DNA of 59,249 bases, from assembly GCA_017555965.1 (NCBI GenBank), contig JAFZFH010000131.1:1-59249 (forward strand), given 5' to 3'. How positions within the stretch are numbered: the stretch's first letter is position 1; each line of letters opens with the position of its first letter. The notes beneath the pieces were generated by a model. The model did no database searches and was not told the origin of the DNA. It saw only the letters and a list, made by a program, of their open reading frames with translations. The position numbers and the translations under genes were made by a program. Positions 32,022 through 40,201 of this stretch are shown here, in pieces. The stretch comes from Bacteroidales bacterium. GTDB lineage: Bacteria > Bacteroidota > Bacteroidia > Bacteroidales > UBA932.

Positions 32022-34727
32022 ATGAGTTTTGAAGATACTGAGCTTCCTGAAGAGGAAATCATCGAGAATAACAACGAAGAGCAGGAACTGTCTGAAGACG
32101 CCGCTCCTACCGGAAAATTCGACAAGATAATCGGTGAGGGCGGAAAGAAATACAGATTGTCCGGCATGTTCAGAGAATGGTATATCGACTATTCGTCATA
32201 TACTGTCCTCTATAGAGCCGTGCCGCATCTGATTGACGGACTCAAGCCGGTTCAGAGGCGTGTACTCCATGCGATGTGGAGAATGGACGACGGAAGTTAT
32301 ACCAAGGTGGCCAACATTGTCGGTCAGGCAATGCAGTTCCACCCGCACGGAGACCAGTCTATTCTCGGCGCCCTCGTATGGCTCGGTCAGAGAAACTATC
32401 TGGTGGATTGTCAAGGTAACTGGGGTAACATCCTTACCGGAGACTCGAACGCTGCACCTCGATATATCGAGGCACGTCTGAGCAAGTTCGGAAAGGAGGT
32501 TGTGTTCAACCCTAAGACGACCAACTGGATGACATCATATGACGGAAGAAATCAGGAGCCTATCGAACTTCCGGTAAAGTTCCCTATCCTTCTTGCACAG
32601 GGAACAGAAGGCATCGGAGCCGGATTCGCTTCAAAGATTCTTCCTCATAACTTCAATGAACTCATCGACGCATCGATTTCCATCCTTCAGGGAAAGGATT
32701 TCGAGATCTTCCCAGACTTCCTTACAGGAGGTTCGGCAGACTGCTCGAAGTACAGCAGCAAGCGCAAGGGAGGAAAGATCAAGATCCGCGCAAAGATCGA
32801 GAAGCTCGACAAGAACACTCTTGCCATCACTGAGGTTCCGTACAGCAAGACTACCCCTGTAGTCATCGAGACCATCCTCAAGGCGAAGGAGAGCGGCAAG
32901 ATCAAGATCAAGAAGATCGACGACCTTACAACCGACAAGGTGAACATCGTCATCCATCTTCCTAACGACGTATCGCCGGACAAGACAATCGATGCACTTT
33001 ATGCTTTCACAGCATGTGAGGTATCAATCACACCTAACACATGCGTGATCCTTGACAACAAGCCTCAGGTGCTCAGCGTCAATGACATGCTCAAATACAG
33101 CACAGAGCACACAAAGTCACTTCTCGGACAGGAACTTTCGATCAGACTCAACGAACTCGAGAACGACTGGCACTACAACTCCCTTGAAAAGATCTTCTTC
33201 GAGAACAAGATCTACAAGATCCTCGAGGGCGATGCAAAGACATGGGAAGCTCAGCTGGATGAGGTATTTGCAAAGATGCTCGAGTATCAGAAATACCTGA
33301 AACGTCCTATCCTTATGGAGGACATCCATAAGCTCGTGGAGAAGCCAGTAAGAAAGATTTCAAAGTTCGACACCAAAGCTGTCGACGAGAAGCTCAAGGG
33401 AATCGAGGCAGAGATGGAAGAGGTACAGAACCACCTTGACCACCTCAACGACTATACAATCAACTACTTCAAGAACCTCAAGAAGAAGTACGGCAAGGCA
33501 TATCCGAGACTTACAGAGCTTGTGGAGTTCGAGAACATCGAGTCTACAAGGGTTGTAAGCAACAATGCCAAGCTTTATGCCAACAAGGAGGAAGGATTCG
33601 TCGGCATCGCCCTCAAGAAGGAGGACAATGCAGAATTCATCTGCGACTGTTCTGACCTTTCAGAGATCATCGTGATCCACAAGGACGGTAAGTATCGCGT
33701 GACAAAGGTGTCCGAGAAGGCGTTCTTCGGAAAGGACATCATGTACGTGGGTCTCTTCGACAGAAATGACCAGAGAACTATCTACAACGTCATCTACCGT
33801 GAAGGAAAGACTGCAGTAAGCTATGCGAAGAGATTCGCTGTCACAAGCGTGACAAGGGACAAGGAGTATGATATCACTCAGGGTACACCTGGTTCACAGA
33901 TCCTCTGGCTTACAGTGAATCACAACGGTGAGGCTGAGACTGTGAAGATCTACTTCCGTCAGAGAGCGAAGCTCAAGAAGCTTATCGACGAATATGATTT
34001 CTCTCAGCTCCTGATCAAGGGTCGTGCTTCAAGAGGTAATCTTGTATCAAAGAATCCTATCCAGAAGATCCAGCTTAAGTCAAAGGGTATCTCTACCATC
34101 GGCGGAAAGGACATCTGGTTCGACGAGGATATCCAGAGGCTCAATGAGGACGGACGCGGACTCCACCTCGGTCAGTTCAATACAGGCGACCACATCCTTG
34201 CCATATTCAAGGACGGTACATACTACACTACTACATTCGACCTGAGCAACAGATACCAGGGTGAGCTGCTGAAGATCGAGAAACTTGACACCAATAAGGT
34301 CTATACAGCCCTTTACTACGACAAGTCAGTGACTTCGTTCTATGTCAAGAGGTTCTCGTTCGATGTGAGCGACAACACTTCTGTAAGCTTCATTTCAGAG
34401 GCAAAGGGTTCTTACCTTGTGGAGCTCAGCGACGATTTCCACCCTCAGTTCGAGATCATCTTCGGCGGCAAGAATGTAAACCGTGATCCTGAGAATGTGG
34501 ATGCGGAGGAGTTCATTGCAAAGAAGGGTCTTCAGGCGAAGGGTAAGAGAGTAAGTGCTCTGGATGTAAAGGATGTTCATTTCATCGAACCGCTTCACAA
34601 GCCGGAGGATGACGTCAAGGCAGAAGAGTCTGAGGCGGAGAATCTGGCTGGTGAGATTGATAACAGCGATGTAGAGGATCCTATCGACATCGAACTCGAC
34701 GAAGATACACAGTTGACATTGTTCTAA
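32022..34727 (+). CDS. parC: DNA topoisomerase IV subunit A (GyrA/ParC family)
   Basis: A 901-residue type IIA topoisomerase A subunit. After an acidic N-terminal stretch of about 35 residues come the winged-helix motifs (DGLKPVQRR, HPHGDQS), the catalytic tyrosine Y148 in AAPRYIEARL and a C-terminal beta-propeller region. The GyrA box QRRGGKG is not seen, which favours ParC (chromosome decatenation) over gyrase. The acidic tail (SDVEDPIDIELDEDTQLTLF) is common for Bacteroidales ParC. The downstream gap carries a small repeat and then aroK. Confidence 0.92.
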   Translation: MSFEDTELPEEEIIENNNEEQELSEDAAPTGKFDKIIGEGGKKYRLSGMFREWYIDYSSYTVLYRAVPHLIDGLKPVQRRVLHAMWRMDDGSYTKVANIVGQAMQFHPHGDQSILGALVWLGQRNYLVDCQGNWGNILTGDSNAAPRYIEARLSKFGKEVVFNPKTTNWMTSYDGRNQEPIELPVKFPILLAQGTEGIGAGFASKILPHNFNELIDASISILQGKDFEIFPDFLTGGSADCSKYSSKRKGGKIKIRAKIEKLDKNTLAITEVPYSKTTPVVIETILKAKESGKIKIKKIDDLTTDKVNIVIHLPNDVSPDKTIDALYAFTACEVSITPNTCVILDNKPQVLSVNDMLKYSTEHTKSLLGQELSIRLNELENDWHYNSLEKIFFENKIYKILEGDAKTWEAQLDEVFAKMLEYQKYLKRPILMEDIHKLVEKPVRKISKFDTKAVDEKLKGIEAEMEEVQNHLDHLNDYTINYFKNLKKKYGKAYPRLTELVEFENIESTRVVSNNAKLYANKEEGFVGIALKKEDNAEFICDCSDLSEIIVIHKDGKYRVTKVSEKAFFGKDIMYVGLFDRNDQRTIYNVIYREGKTAVSYAKRFAVTSVTRDKEYDITQGTPGSQILWLTVNHNGEAETVKIYFRQRAKLKKLIDEYDFSQLLIKGRASRGNLVSKNPIQKIQLKSKGISTIGGKDIWFDEDIQRLNEDGRGLHLGQFNTGDHILAIFKDGTYYTTTFDLSNRYQGELLKIEKLDTNKVYTALYYDKSVTSFYVKRFSFDVSDNTSVSFISEAKGSYLVELSDDFHPQFEIIFGGKNVNRDPENVDAEEFIAKKGLQAKGKRVSALDVKDVHFIEPLHKPEDDVKAEESEAENLAGEIDNSDVEDPIDIELDEDTQLTLF

Positions 34728-34733
34728 ACCAAT

Positions 34734-34770
34734 GTCATCCTGAGGAGCCCGAAGGGCGACGTGAGGATCA
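34734..34770. repeat. Imperfect palindromic repeat, GTCATCCTGAGG type
   Basis: This 37-nt sequence in the parC-aroK gap is an imperfect palindrome (GTCATCCTGAGGAGCCC, GAA, GGGCGACGTGAGGATCA). Related REP-like sequences are common between genes in many bacteria. It ends 14 nt before the aroK ATG, so it would be in the aroK leader. Confidence 0.6.
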
Positions 34771-34784
34771 TTAAACGATAGATT

Positions 34785-35399
34785 ATGACAATAAGTCTGA
34801 CAGGATTTATGGGATGCGGCAAGAGCAGCGTCGGGAGGGAACTCTCGGGACTGCTCTGCTGTCCTTTTATGGACCTTGATGCTGTCATAGAGGAGAGGGC
34901 CGGAAGGTCTGTTCCGGAGATTTTTGATGCTGATGGGGAGGCCGGATTCCGAAAGTTGGAGCTGGATGTACTGGCCAATATAGTCGCGCAGCCTGTGAAC
35001 CACGTTGGCCCCCACCTTCGCTTCGCTCAGGTACCCCCTAGCCGGGGGTGGCAAAATGCCAACTCCGTCCATCAGGCTGACGCTCCTGGTGTGTCGAGTA
35101 CATCTGTAAGAATAGTCGCGCTGGGAGGGGGTGCGGTGATGACGCCGAAGTGTGCTGAAATTGTGCATGAACAGACCTTATGCATCTATCTGAAGGCATC
35201 GATAGAGACATTGCTGGTCCACCTTGAAGGCCAGACTGACAATCGTCCGATGCTGTCCGGAGAGTCACTGCGCTCGCGCATCGAGAATCTTATGGCCCTG
35301 CGTTCGGCCACATACGAAAAAACCGCCCACATCATCATAGATACGGACGGAAAATCAATCGAGGCCATCGCCTCTGAAATCAAGGGACTTATCCTATAG
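34785..35399 (+). CDS. aroK: Shikimate kinase with in-frame insertion
   Basis: A 204-residue protein; the family has about 165-175. The P-loop GFMGCGKSS is at 7-15, the shikimate-binding DLDAVIEER near 32-40, FRKLE near 55, GGGAV near 115 and the lid around RPMLSG. Between FRKLELDVLANIVA and RIVALGGGAV there is an unrelated stretch of about 40 residues (approximately 69-112) coded by GC-rich, palindromic DNA. The kinase core residues are all kept, so the enzyme may still phosphorylate shikimate. The gene's TAG stop lies back-to-back with the recJ stop on the other strand (overlap 6 nt). Confidence 0.88.
   Translation: MTISLTGFMGCGKSSVGRELSGLLCCPFMDLDAVIEERAGRSVPEIFDADGEAGFRKLELDVLANIVAQPVNHVGPHLRFAQVPPSRGWQNANSVHQADAPGVSSTSVRIVALGGGAVMTPKCAEIVHEQTLCIYLKASIETLLVHLEGQTDNRPMLSGESLRSRIENLMALRSATYEKTAHIIIDTDGKSIEAIASEIKGLIL
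34990..35121 (+). repeat. Hairpin-rich insertion inside aroK, flanked by a 10-bp direct repeat
   Basis: ATAGTCGCGC occurs at 34980-34989 and 35112-35121, exactly 132 nt (44 codons) apart. Between the copies lie TTGGCCCCCACC and GGGGGTGGC with GCCAA (potential long stem) and the small hairpin CCCCC-TAGC-CGGGGG. The frame remains open. The direct repeat could be a target-site duplication, but removing 132 nt leaves about 13 residues between FR and GGG where E. coli AroK has about 20, so the true edges are uncertain. Confidence 0.7.
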
Positions 35400-37130
35400 A
35401 AGTTCCTCGCGGCCTCTGAGATCCTTTACTCTAAGCTGAGTGTTGGCTGTTCCGCGATAATAGTTCTCAACAATCGAATAACACACATCGATAGGATTAC
35501 CGGCCTTTATATGGTCAAAGAAATCTGCCATATTGAAGGCTATTGCCGAGATGTGATGATATGGATGCGATTCCTGGATGAGTTCGAGCTTGAGGTGGCC
35601 GCCTTCTGCGCCTACCTTGCGTCCCATACCGTTGTCATATACATTTTCAGTCAGGAATACAGGAGCAGTATTACCTGGGCCGAACGGCTGGAACTGCTTG
35701 AGGATTCTCAGGAACTTAGGAGTGATCTGCGAGAAGTTCAGCTTTGCATCGATATCTACGACAGGCGTCTGCATTGCAGGAATGATCGAGCCGGAAATGG
35801 CCTTCTCGATCCTTTCGCAGAATACCAGTAGATTCTCCTCCTTGAGGGTAAGACCCGCAGCATACAGATGTCCTCCGAAATTCTCCAGAAGATCCGAACA
35901 GCTTTCTATTGCATCATAGAGGTCGAATCCATGGACACTTCGTGCCGATCCTGTAACCAGACCGCCTTGAGACATTGTGAAGACGATTGTAGGCTTATAG
36001 AAGGCCTCGACAAGACGTGATGCCACGATACCTACGACGCCCTTATGCCACTGAGGATTATATACGATGGTAGCATTGCCGGATGAAAGGCAGTTACCTG
36101 AACGTACCATATCAAGAGCCTCCTGTGTGATGCGACGGTCGATGTTCTTTCTCTCGTTGTTGTGCTCGTTGATTTCAGTACCGATGCGCACGGCCTCGGC
36201 TGCATCCTGAGCAGTGAGAAGCTCAACGGCCATTCTACCTGACTCCATACGTCCGGCAGCATTGATTCTAGGACCGATCTTGAAGACGATGTCGTCAATC
36301 GAAAGATGGTTAGGCTCCAGACCTGAGAGTTGGATCATCGCAAGAAGACCTTCGCGAGGATTGACGTTCAGCTGCTTGAGTCCGAAATGAGCCAGGATAC
36401 GGTTCTCATCCGTAACGGACACAAGATCCGATGCAATGCTGACAACCAGAAGGTCCAGAAGAGGAATCAGGGTATCAAACGGAATGTCGTATCTCTGAGA
36501 ATATGCCTGTACAAGCTTGAATCCTACGCCACAACCTGAAAGGTCATCGAACGGATAGTTACAATCCTCTCTTTTAGGATCCAGGACAGCCACAGCCTTA
36601 GGAAGTTCATTCTCAGGAAGATGATGGTCACAGATGATCATATCTATGCCCTTTTCTCTGGCATACTCGACCTTCTCGTTTGCCTTGATGCCGCAGTCGA
36701 GTGTGATGATCAGTCTGAAACCGTTTTCAGCAGCCCAGTCGATGCCTTTGTAGGAAACTCCATATCCCTCGTCGTAACGTTCAGGAATGTAGAAGTCCAC
36801 CTGTCTGGTAAGACGGCGGAGGAAAGAATACACAAGAGATACGGCTGTCGTTCCATCCACGTCGTAGTCGCCGTATACGAGAATCTTCTCTCCTGAGACG
36901 ACTGCCTGACGGAGTCTTTCGACTGCCTTGTCCATATCCTGCATCAGGAACGGATCGTGCAGGTCGTCAAGGTTCGGACGGAAGAAGGATCTTGCCTGCT
37001 CGAAGGTACGCACACCCCTCTGAACCAGAAGTTCCGCAAGTACCGGATCGACTCCCAGCTCAGAAGAAAGCTGTCTGACGTTCTCTACATCAGCGCCTTC
37101 ACGCAATTTCCATATCTTTTCGACTGCCAT
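35394..37130 (-). CDS. recJ: Single-stranded-DNA-specific exonuclease RecJ
   Basis: A 578-residue protein of normal RecJ length. The DHH domain has VYGDYDVDGTTA (motif I), TLDCGI, ICDHHLPE (motif III) and GCGVGFKL. The DHHA1 part has HKGVVGIVASRL and SARSVHGFDLY, with GGHLYAAG near the end and a C-terminal OB domain. It degrades single-stranded DNA 5' to 3' in recombination and mismatch repair. I chose ATG 37130 (MAVEKIWKL); an upstream TTG at 37139 is part of a -7 box. It converges with aroK and is divergent from lysS. Confidence 0.94.
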   Translation of the reverse strand: MAVEKIWKLREGADVENVRQLSSELGVDPVLAELLVQRGVRTFEQARSFFRPNLDDLHDPFLMQDMDKAVERLRQAVVSGEKILVYGDYDVDGTTAVSLVYSFLRRLTRQVDFYIPERYDEGYGVSYKGIDWAAENGFRLIITLDCGIKANEKVEYAREKGIDMIICDHHLPENELPKAVAVLDPKREDCNYPFDDLSGCGVGFKLVQAYSQRYDIPFDTLIPLLDLLVVSIASDLVSVTDENRILAHFGLKQLNVNPREGLLAMIQLSGLEPNHLSIDDIVFKIGPRINAAGRMESGRMAVELLTAQDAAEAVRIGTEINEHNNERKNIDRRITQEALDMVRSGNCLSSGNATIVYNPQWHKGVVGIVASRLVEAFYKPTIVFTMSQGGLVTGSARSVHGFDLYDAIESCSDLLENFGGHLYAAGLTLKEENLLVFCERIEKAISGSIIPAMQTPVVDIDAKLNFSQITPKFLRILKQFQPFGPGNTAPVFLTENVYDNGMGRKVGAEGGHLKLELIQESHPYHHISAIAFNMADFFDHIKAGNPIDVCYSIVENYYRGTANTQLRVKDLRGREELL

Positions 37131-37136
37131 AGCATA

Positions 37137-37144
37137 CAAAGATA
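37137..37144 (-). promoter_or_regulatory. Candidate recJ -7 box very close to the start codon
   Basis: TATCTTTG on the minus strand matches TAnnTTTG and ends 6 nt before the recJ ATG. Transcription would begin at or next to the ATG, giving a leaderless mRNA. No TTG -33 element was found. Confidence 0.45.
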
Positions 37145-37156
37145 TAGTTTTTTTTC

Positions 37157-37164
37157 TAAATTTG
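37157..37164 (+). promoter_or_regulatory. Candidate lysS -7 box
   Basis: TAAATTTG on the plus strand matches TAnnTTTG and ends 54 nt before the lysS ATG. It is in the divergent recJ-lysS gap. No clear -33 element is seen. Confidence 0.4.
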
Positions 37165-37218
37165 TACGATTTTGTAAAAATCCGAACACACGAATATTAA
37201 CTATAAAGAAATATACTT

Positions 37219-38733
37219 ATGAGCATTATGGACCTCAATGAGCAGGAGTTATTCAGAAGAGAATCACTCGCTAAACTCAGAGAACTCGGAATCGAGCCTT
37301 ATCCGGCACCACTCTTCCCTATCAACACATCTGCAGAGCAGATCAAGGCAGAGTTTGACGAAGCTAAAGGCAACTTCCAGGACGTTGTCCTTGCCGGCCG
37401 AATCATGTCAAGGCGTATCATGGGAGCAGCTTCTTTCGGAGAGCTCCAGGATGAGACAGGCCGTATCCAGGTCTATGTAAACCGTGACGAGATCTGCCCA
37501 GGTGAAGACAAGACAATGTACAACACCGTATGGAAGAAACTTCTTGACATCGGCGACATCGTCGGAGTAAAGGGATTTGCATTCATCACTAAGACAGGTC
37601 AGCTTTCTGTCCACGTGAAGGAGCTCACCCTCCTCAGCAAGTCACTCCGCGTCCTCCCTATCGTAAAGGAGAAGGATGGCGAGGTGTTTGATGCATTCTC
37701 AGATCCTGAGCTCAAGTACAGACAAAGATATGTCGACCTGATCGTTAACCCTCAGGTACGCGATACATTCATCAAGAGAAGCCAGATCGTGGCTACAATG
37801 CGCGAGTACTTCAATGAGGCAGGATGCCTTGAGGTGGAGACACCAATCCTCCAGAGCATTCCAGGCGGTGCGACTGCACGTCCGTTCATCACTCACCACA
37901 ACGCACTCGACATTCCTCTCTACCTCCGTATCGCAAACGAGCTCTACCTCAAGAGACTTATCGTAGGTGGATACCATGGTGTTTACGAGTTCGCAAAGGA
38001 CTTCCGTAACGAGGGTATGGACAAGACCCACAACCCAGAGTTCACATGTATGGAGATCTACGTGGCATACAAGGACTATATCTGGATGATGGAGTTCGTA
38101 GAGAAGCTCCTCGAGAAGATCGCCCTCAAACTCCACGGAAAGACAGAGGTTACAATCGGAGAGAACCAGGTAGACTTCAAGCCGCCGTTCCGCCGCCTCC
38201 CTATCCTCGAGGCTATCAAGGAATATGCAGGCGTTGACGTTGCAGGTATGGATGAGGACCAGCTCCGTGAGACATGTAAGAAGCTCCACGTCGAAACAGA
38301 TCCTTCATTCGGTAAGGGTAAGCTCATCGACGCTATCTTCGGAGAGTACTGTGAGAAGCACCTCACACAGCCTACATTCATCACTGACTACCCAGTGGAG
38401 ATGTCGCCGCTCACAAAGCGTCACCGCACAAACCCAGAGCTCACAGAGCGTTTCGAGCTCTTCGTATGCGGTAAGGAGCTTGCAAATGCATATAGCGAGC
38501 TCAACGACCCTATCGACCAGTACGAGCGTTTCCAGGATCAGCTCAAGCTGAAGGACAAGGGAGATGATGAGGCGATGTTCATCGACATGGATTTCGTACG
38601 CGCACTCGAGTACGGTATGCCTCCAACATCAGGACTCGGTATGGGAATCGACCGTCTGACCATGTTCATGACCAACTCCCCTACTATCCAGGATGTTCTT
38701 TTCTTCCCACAGATGAGACCAAAAAATCAGTAA
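37219..38733 (+). CDS. lysS: Lysyl-tRNA synthetase (class II)
   Basis: A 504-residue class II enzyme of usual length. An N-terminal OB domain ([31 protein letters not shown]) is followed by the catalytic core with [24 protein letters not shown] (motif 2), SELNDPIDQ and [11 protein letters not shown] (motif 3). It charges tRNA-Lys. MDLNEQELF three codons later is an alternative start. The stop codon lies in the loop of the downstream terminator hairpin. Confidence 0.97.
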   Translation: MSIMDLNEQELFRRESLAKLRELGIEPYPAPLFPINTSAEQIKAEFDEAKGNFQDVVLAGRIMSRRIMGAASFGELQDETGRIQVYVNRDEICPGEDKTMYNTVWKKLLDIGDIVGVKGFAFITKTGQLSVHVKELTLLSKSLRVLPIVKEKDGEVFDAFSDPELKYRQRYVDLIVNPQVRDTFIKRSQIVATMREYFNEAGCLEVETPILQSIPGGATARPFITHHNALDIPLYLRIANELYLKRLIVGGYHGVYEFAKDFRNEGMDKTHNPEFTCMEIYVAYKDYIWMMEFVEKLLEKIALKLHGKTEVTIGENQVDFKPPFRRLPILEAIKEYAGVDVAGMDEDQLRETCKKLHVETDPSFGKGKLIDAIFGEYCEKHLTQPTFITDYPVEMSPLTKRHRTNPELTERFELFVCGKELANAYSELNDPIDQYERFQDQLKLKDKGDDEAMFIDMDFVRALEYGMPPTSGLGMGIDRLTMFMTNSPTIQDVLFFPQMRPKNQ

Positions 38734-38748
38734 TCTGATTTTTTGATC
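38717..38748 (+). terminator. lysS terminator overlapping the stop codon
   Basis: GACCAAAAAATCAG (38717-38730) pairs with CTGATTTTTTGATC (38735-38748) with one wobble. The four-base loop TAAT contains the lysS stop, so the last codons form the left arm. The stem is AT-rich; a stronger terminator follows at 38816-38846. Confidence 0.55.
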
Positions 38749-38753
38749 TCATA

Positions 38754-38813
38754 GAGATTGTCTTACCCCCGGTGCACAAGTGCACCACCCCGATGGGGTA
38801 TTGCGAGATTATC
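38754..38813. repeat. Hairpin cluster flanked by 9-bp direct repeats
   Basis: GAGATTGTC (38754-38762) and GAGATTATC (38805-38813) flank two perfect hairpins, GGTGCAC-AA-GTGCACC (38771-38786) and ACCCC-GAT-GGGGT (38787-38799). The arrangement resembles a small inserted palindromic unit, but the direct repeats differ by one base. Confidence 0.5.
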
Positions 38814-38815
38814 AT

Positions 38816-38846
38816 AAAAAAGGATGGCGCTGAGCCATCCTTTTTT
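38816..38846. terminator. Strong rho-independent terminator before the carbonic-anhydrase-like gene
   Basis: AAAAAAGGATGGC, loop GCTGA, GCCATCCTTTTTT: a 13-bp perfect stem with a T tract on the plus strand. It would end lysS transcription 24 nt before the next ATG, so that gene should have its own promoter. Confidence 0.88.
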
Positions 38847-38857
38847 GTTAAAATATG

Positions 38858-38865
38858 TACCTTTG
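38858..38865 (+). promoter_or_regulatory. Candidate -7 box 4 nt before the gamma-carbonic-anhydrase-like start
   Basis: TACCTTTG matches TAnnTTTG and ends 4 nt before the ATG at 38870. Because a strong terminator lies directly upstream, a promoter is needed in this gap; it would give a leaderless message. No -33 TTG is seen at normal spacing. Confidence 0.5.
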
Positions 38866-38869
38866 TTTT

Positions 38870-39376
38870 ATGGCAATCATCAAGGAACTTAGGGGCGACA
38901 GACCCGTGATCGGAGAGCGCGCGTTTCTGGCAGAGACGGCGACCATTATAGGAACAGTAGAGATAGGTGACGACTGCAGCATATGGTATGGAGCCGTGCT
39001 GCGCGGAGATGTCGGAGCCATCCGCATCGGCAACCGTGTCAACATCCAGGACAATGCGGTCCTCCACGCGACTTACGAGCAGTCGGAATGTATCATCGGA
39101 GACGATGTATCCATCGGCCATTGCGCAAATGTACACGGATGCATCATCGGCAACGACGTCATCATAGGCATGGGAGCCATCGTCATGGACAACACCGTCG
39201 TACCTGACGGAACGATTATCGCAGCAGGAGCGGTCGTCCCTGCGAATCAGACTCTCGAGCCGGGCATATGGGCCGGAATACCTGCAAAGAAGATCAAGGA
39301 CGGTTCGGAAGCCGTCCGTGCCAAGGCACATGACAACGCCGTACATTACCTTATGTATAAGAAATGGTATGAATAA
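38870..39376 (+). CDS. Gamma-carbonic-anhydrase-like hexapeptide-repeat protein
   Basis: A 168-residue left-handed beta-helix protein with hexapeptide repeats (IGTVEIGDDCSIW, AIRIGNRVNIQDNAVLH, CIIGDDVSIGHCANVHGC). The three zinc-type histidines are in VLHATY, GHCANVH. It fits the YrdA/PaaY/gamma-CA family; true carbonic anhydrase activity is not certain, as many members bind metal without tested activity. ATG 38870 was chosen because the family starts near MAIIKELRGDRP, and an upstream start overlaps the -7 box. Confidence 0.9.
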   Translation: MAIIKELRGDRPVIGERAFLAETATIIGTVEIGDDCSIWYGAVLRGDVGAIRIGNRVNIQDNAVLHATYEQSECIIGDDVSIGHCANVHGCIIGNDVIIGMGAIVMDNTVVPDGTIIAAGAVVPANQTLEPGIWAGIPAKKIKDGSEAVRAKAHDNAVHYLMYKKWYE

Positions 39377-39382
39377 AAACAT

Positions 39383-39390
39383 TATATTTG
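39383..39390 (+). promoter_or_regulatory. Candidate -7 box 4 nt before the rRNA methyltransferase start
   Basis: TATATTTG matches TAnnTTTG and ends 4 nt before ATG 39395. It repeats the close spacing seen at 38858-38865. The region is AT-rich and no -33 element is visible, so chance cannot be ruled out. Confidence 0.35.
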
Positions 39391-39394
39391 TACT

Positions 39395-40201
39395 ATGAGA
39401 ATCGAGACTATAACATCCGCGCAGAATCCGAAGATCAAGGCGCTCCTGGAGCTCCAGGAGAAGTCCAAGGCAAGGCGCAAGGAGGGGCTTTTCGTAGTGG
39501 AAGGAAGGCGCGAACTTCTGCATTGCATGGAGGCCGGATATGAGCCTTATACAATTTTCATCTGTCCGGACATCCTGTCGGGAAACGACCGAAAGGAAAT
39601 CGAGGCTGCAGTAAAGACAGACAGCTGCGGATTCATCGAAATCCCACAACACCTTTATGACAAGGTTGCATATAGAGGCGGCACAGAAGGCGTGATTGCA
39701 GAGATGCACTGCACATCTCTCAGCCTGGAACATCTCAAGCTCAAGGAAAACCCTCTTGTGGTGGTTCTCGAATCAGTAGAGAAACCGGGCAACCTCGGAG
39801 CGGTACTTCGCAGCGCAGACGCTTCAGGAGTGGACGCTGTGATCGTGTGCGATCCGCTCACAGACATGTACAACCCGAACCTTATCCGCTCAAGCATCGG
39901 AGCCATCTTCACTGTACCTGTAGCGACAGGCACATCTGAAGAGACCATCAAATGGCTCAAGGACAAAGGCATCAGGATATATACAGCACAGCTTCAGGAT
40001 TCGGAGTGGTATTATGATACCGACATGAAAAGTGGCACAGCGATAGTCATGGGTACAGAGGCTACAGGACTTACAGACGCATGGAGAAAGGCGGCTGACG
40101 CCCATATAAAGATCCCTATGCTGGGACGACTTGACTCGCTGAATGTATCAGTTTCAGCTGCAATTCTCATGTTTGAAGCGGTCAGACAGCGTAATTCATG
40201 A
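39395..40201 (+). CDS. SpoU/TrmH family RNA 2'-O-methyltransferase
   Basis: A 268-residue knotted (SPOUT) methyltransferase. An N-terminal substrate-binding domain (ITSAQNPKIKALLELQEKSKARRKEGLFVVEGRREL) is followed by motif 1 NLGAVLRSADASGVDAVI, motif 2 MGTEATGL and motif 3 SLNVSVSAAILMFEAVR. It methylates a ribose in rRNA or tRNA (RlmB or TsnR-like, exact site unknown). Its TGA overlaps the aroE ATG (ATGA), so the two genes are translationally coupled. Confidence 0.93.
   Translation: MRIETITSAQNPKIKALLELQEKSKARRKEGLFVVEGRRELLHCMEAGYEPYTIFICPDILSGNDRKEIEAAVKTDSCGFIEIPQHLYDKVAYRGGTEGVIAEMHCTSLSLEHLKLKENPLVVVLESVEKPGNLGAVLRSADASGVDAVIVCDPLTDMYNPNLIRSSIGAIFTVPVATGTSEETIKWLKDKGIRIYTAQLQDSEWYYDTDMKSGTAIVMGTEATGLTDAWRKAADAHIKIPMLGRLDSLNVSVSAAILMFEAVRQRNS

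Noticed and set aside
34395-35168. 257-codon open frame on the minus strand across the parC end and aroK
   Set aside because: Antisense to parC and the aroK insertion, no domain and no start signal.
38684-39733. Long open frame (349 codons) on the minus strand opposite the gamma-CA-like and methyltransferase genes
   Set aside because: It runs antisense to two clear genes, has Cys/Asp-rich composition without any domain and no promoter; it is a shadow of the codon pattern.
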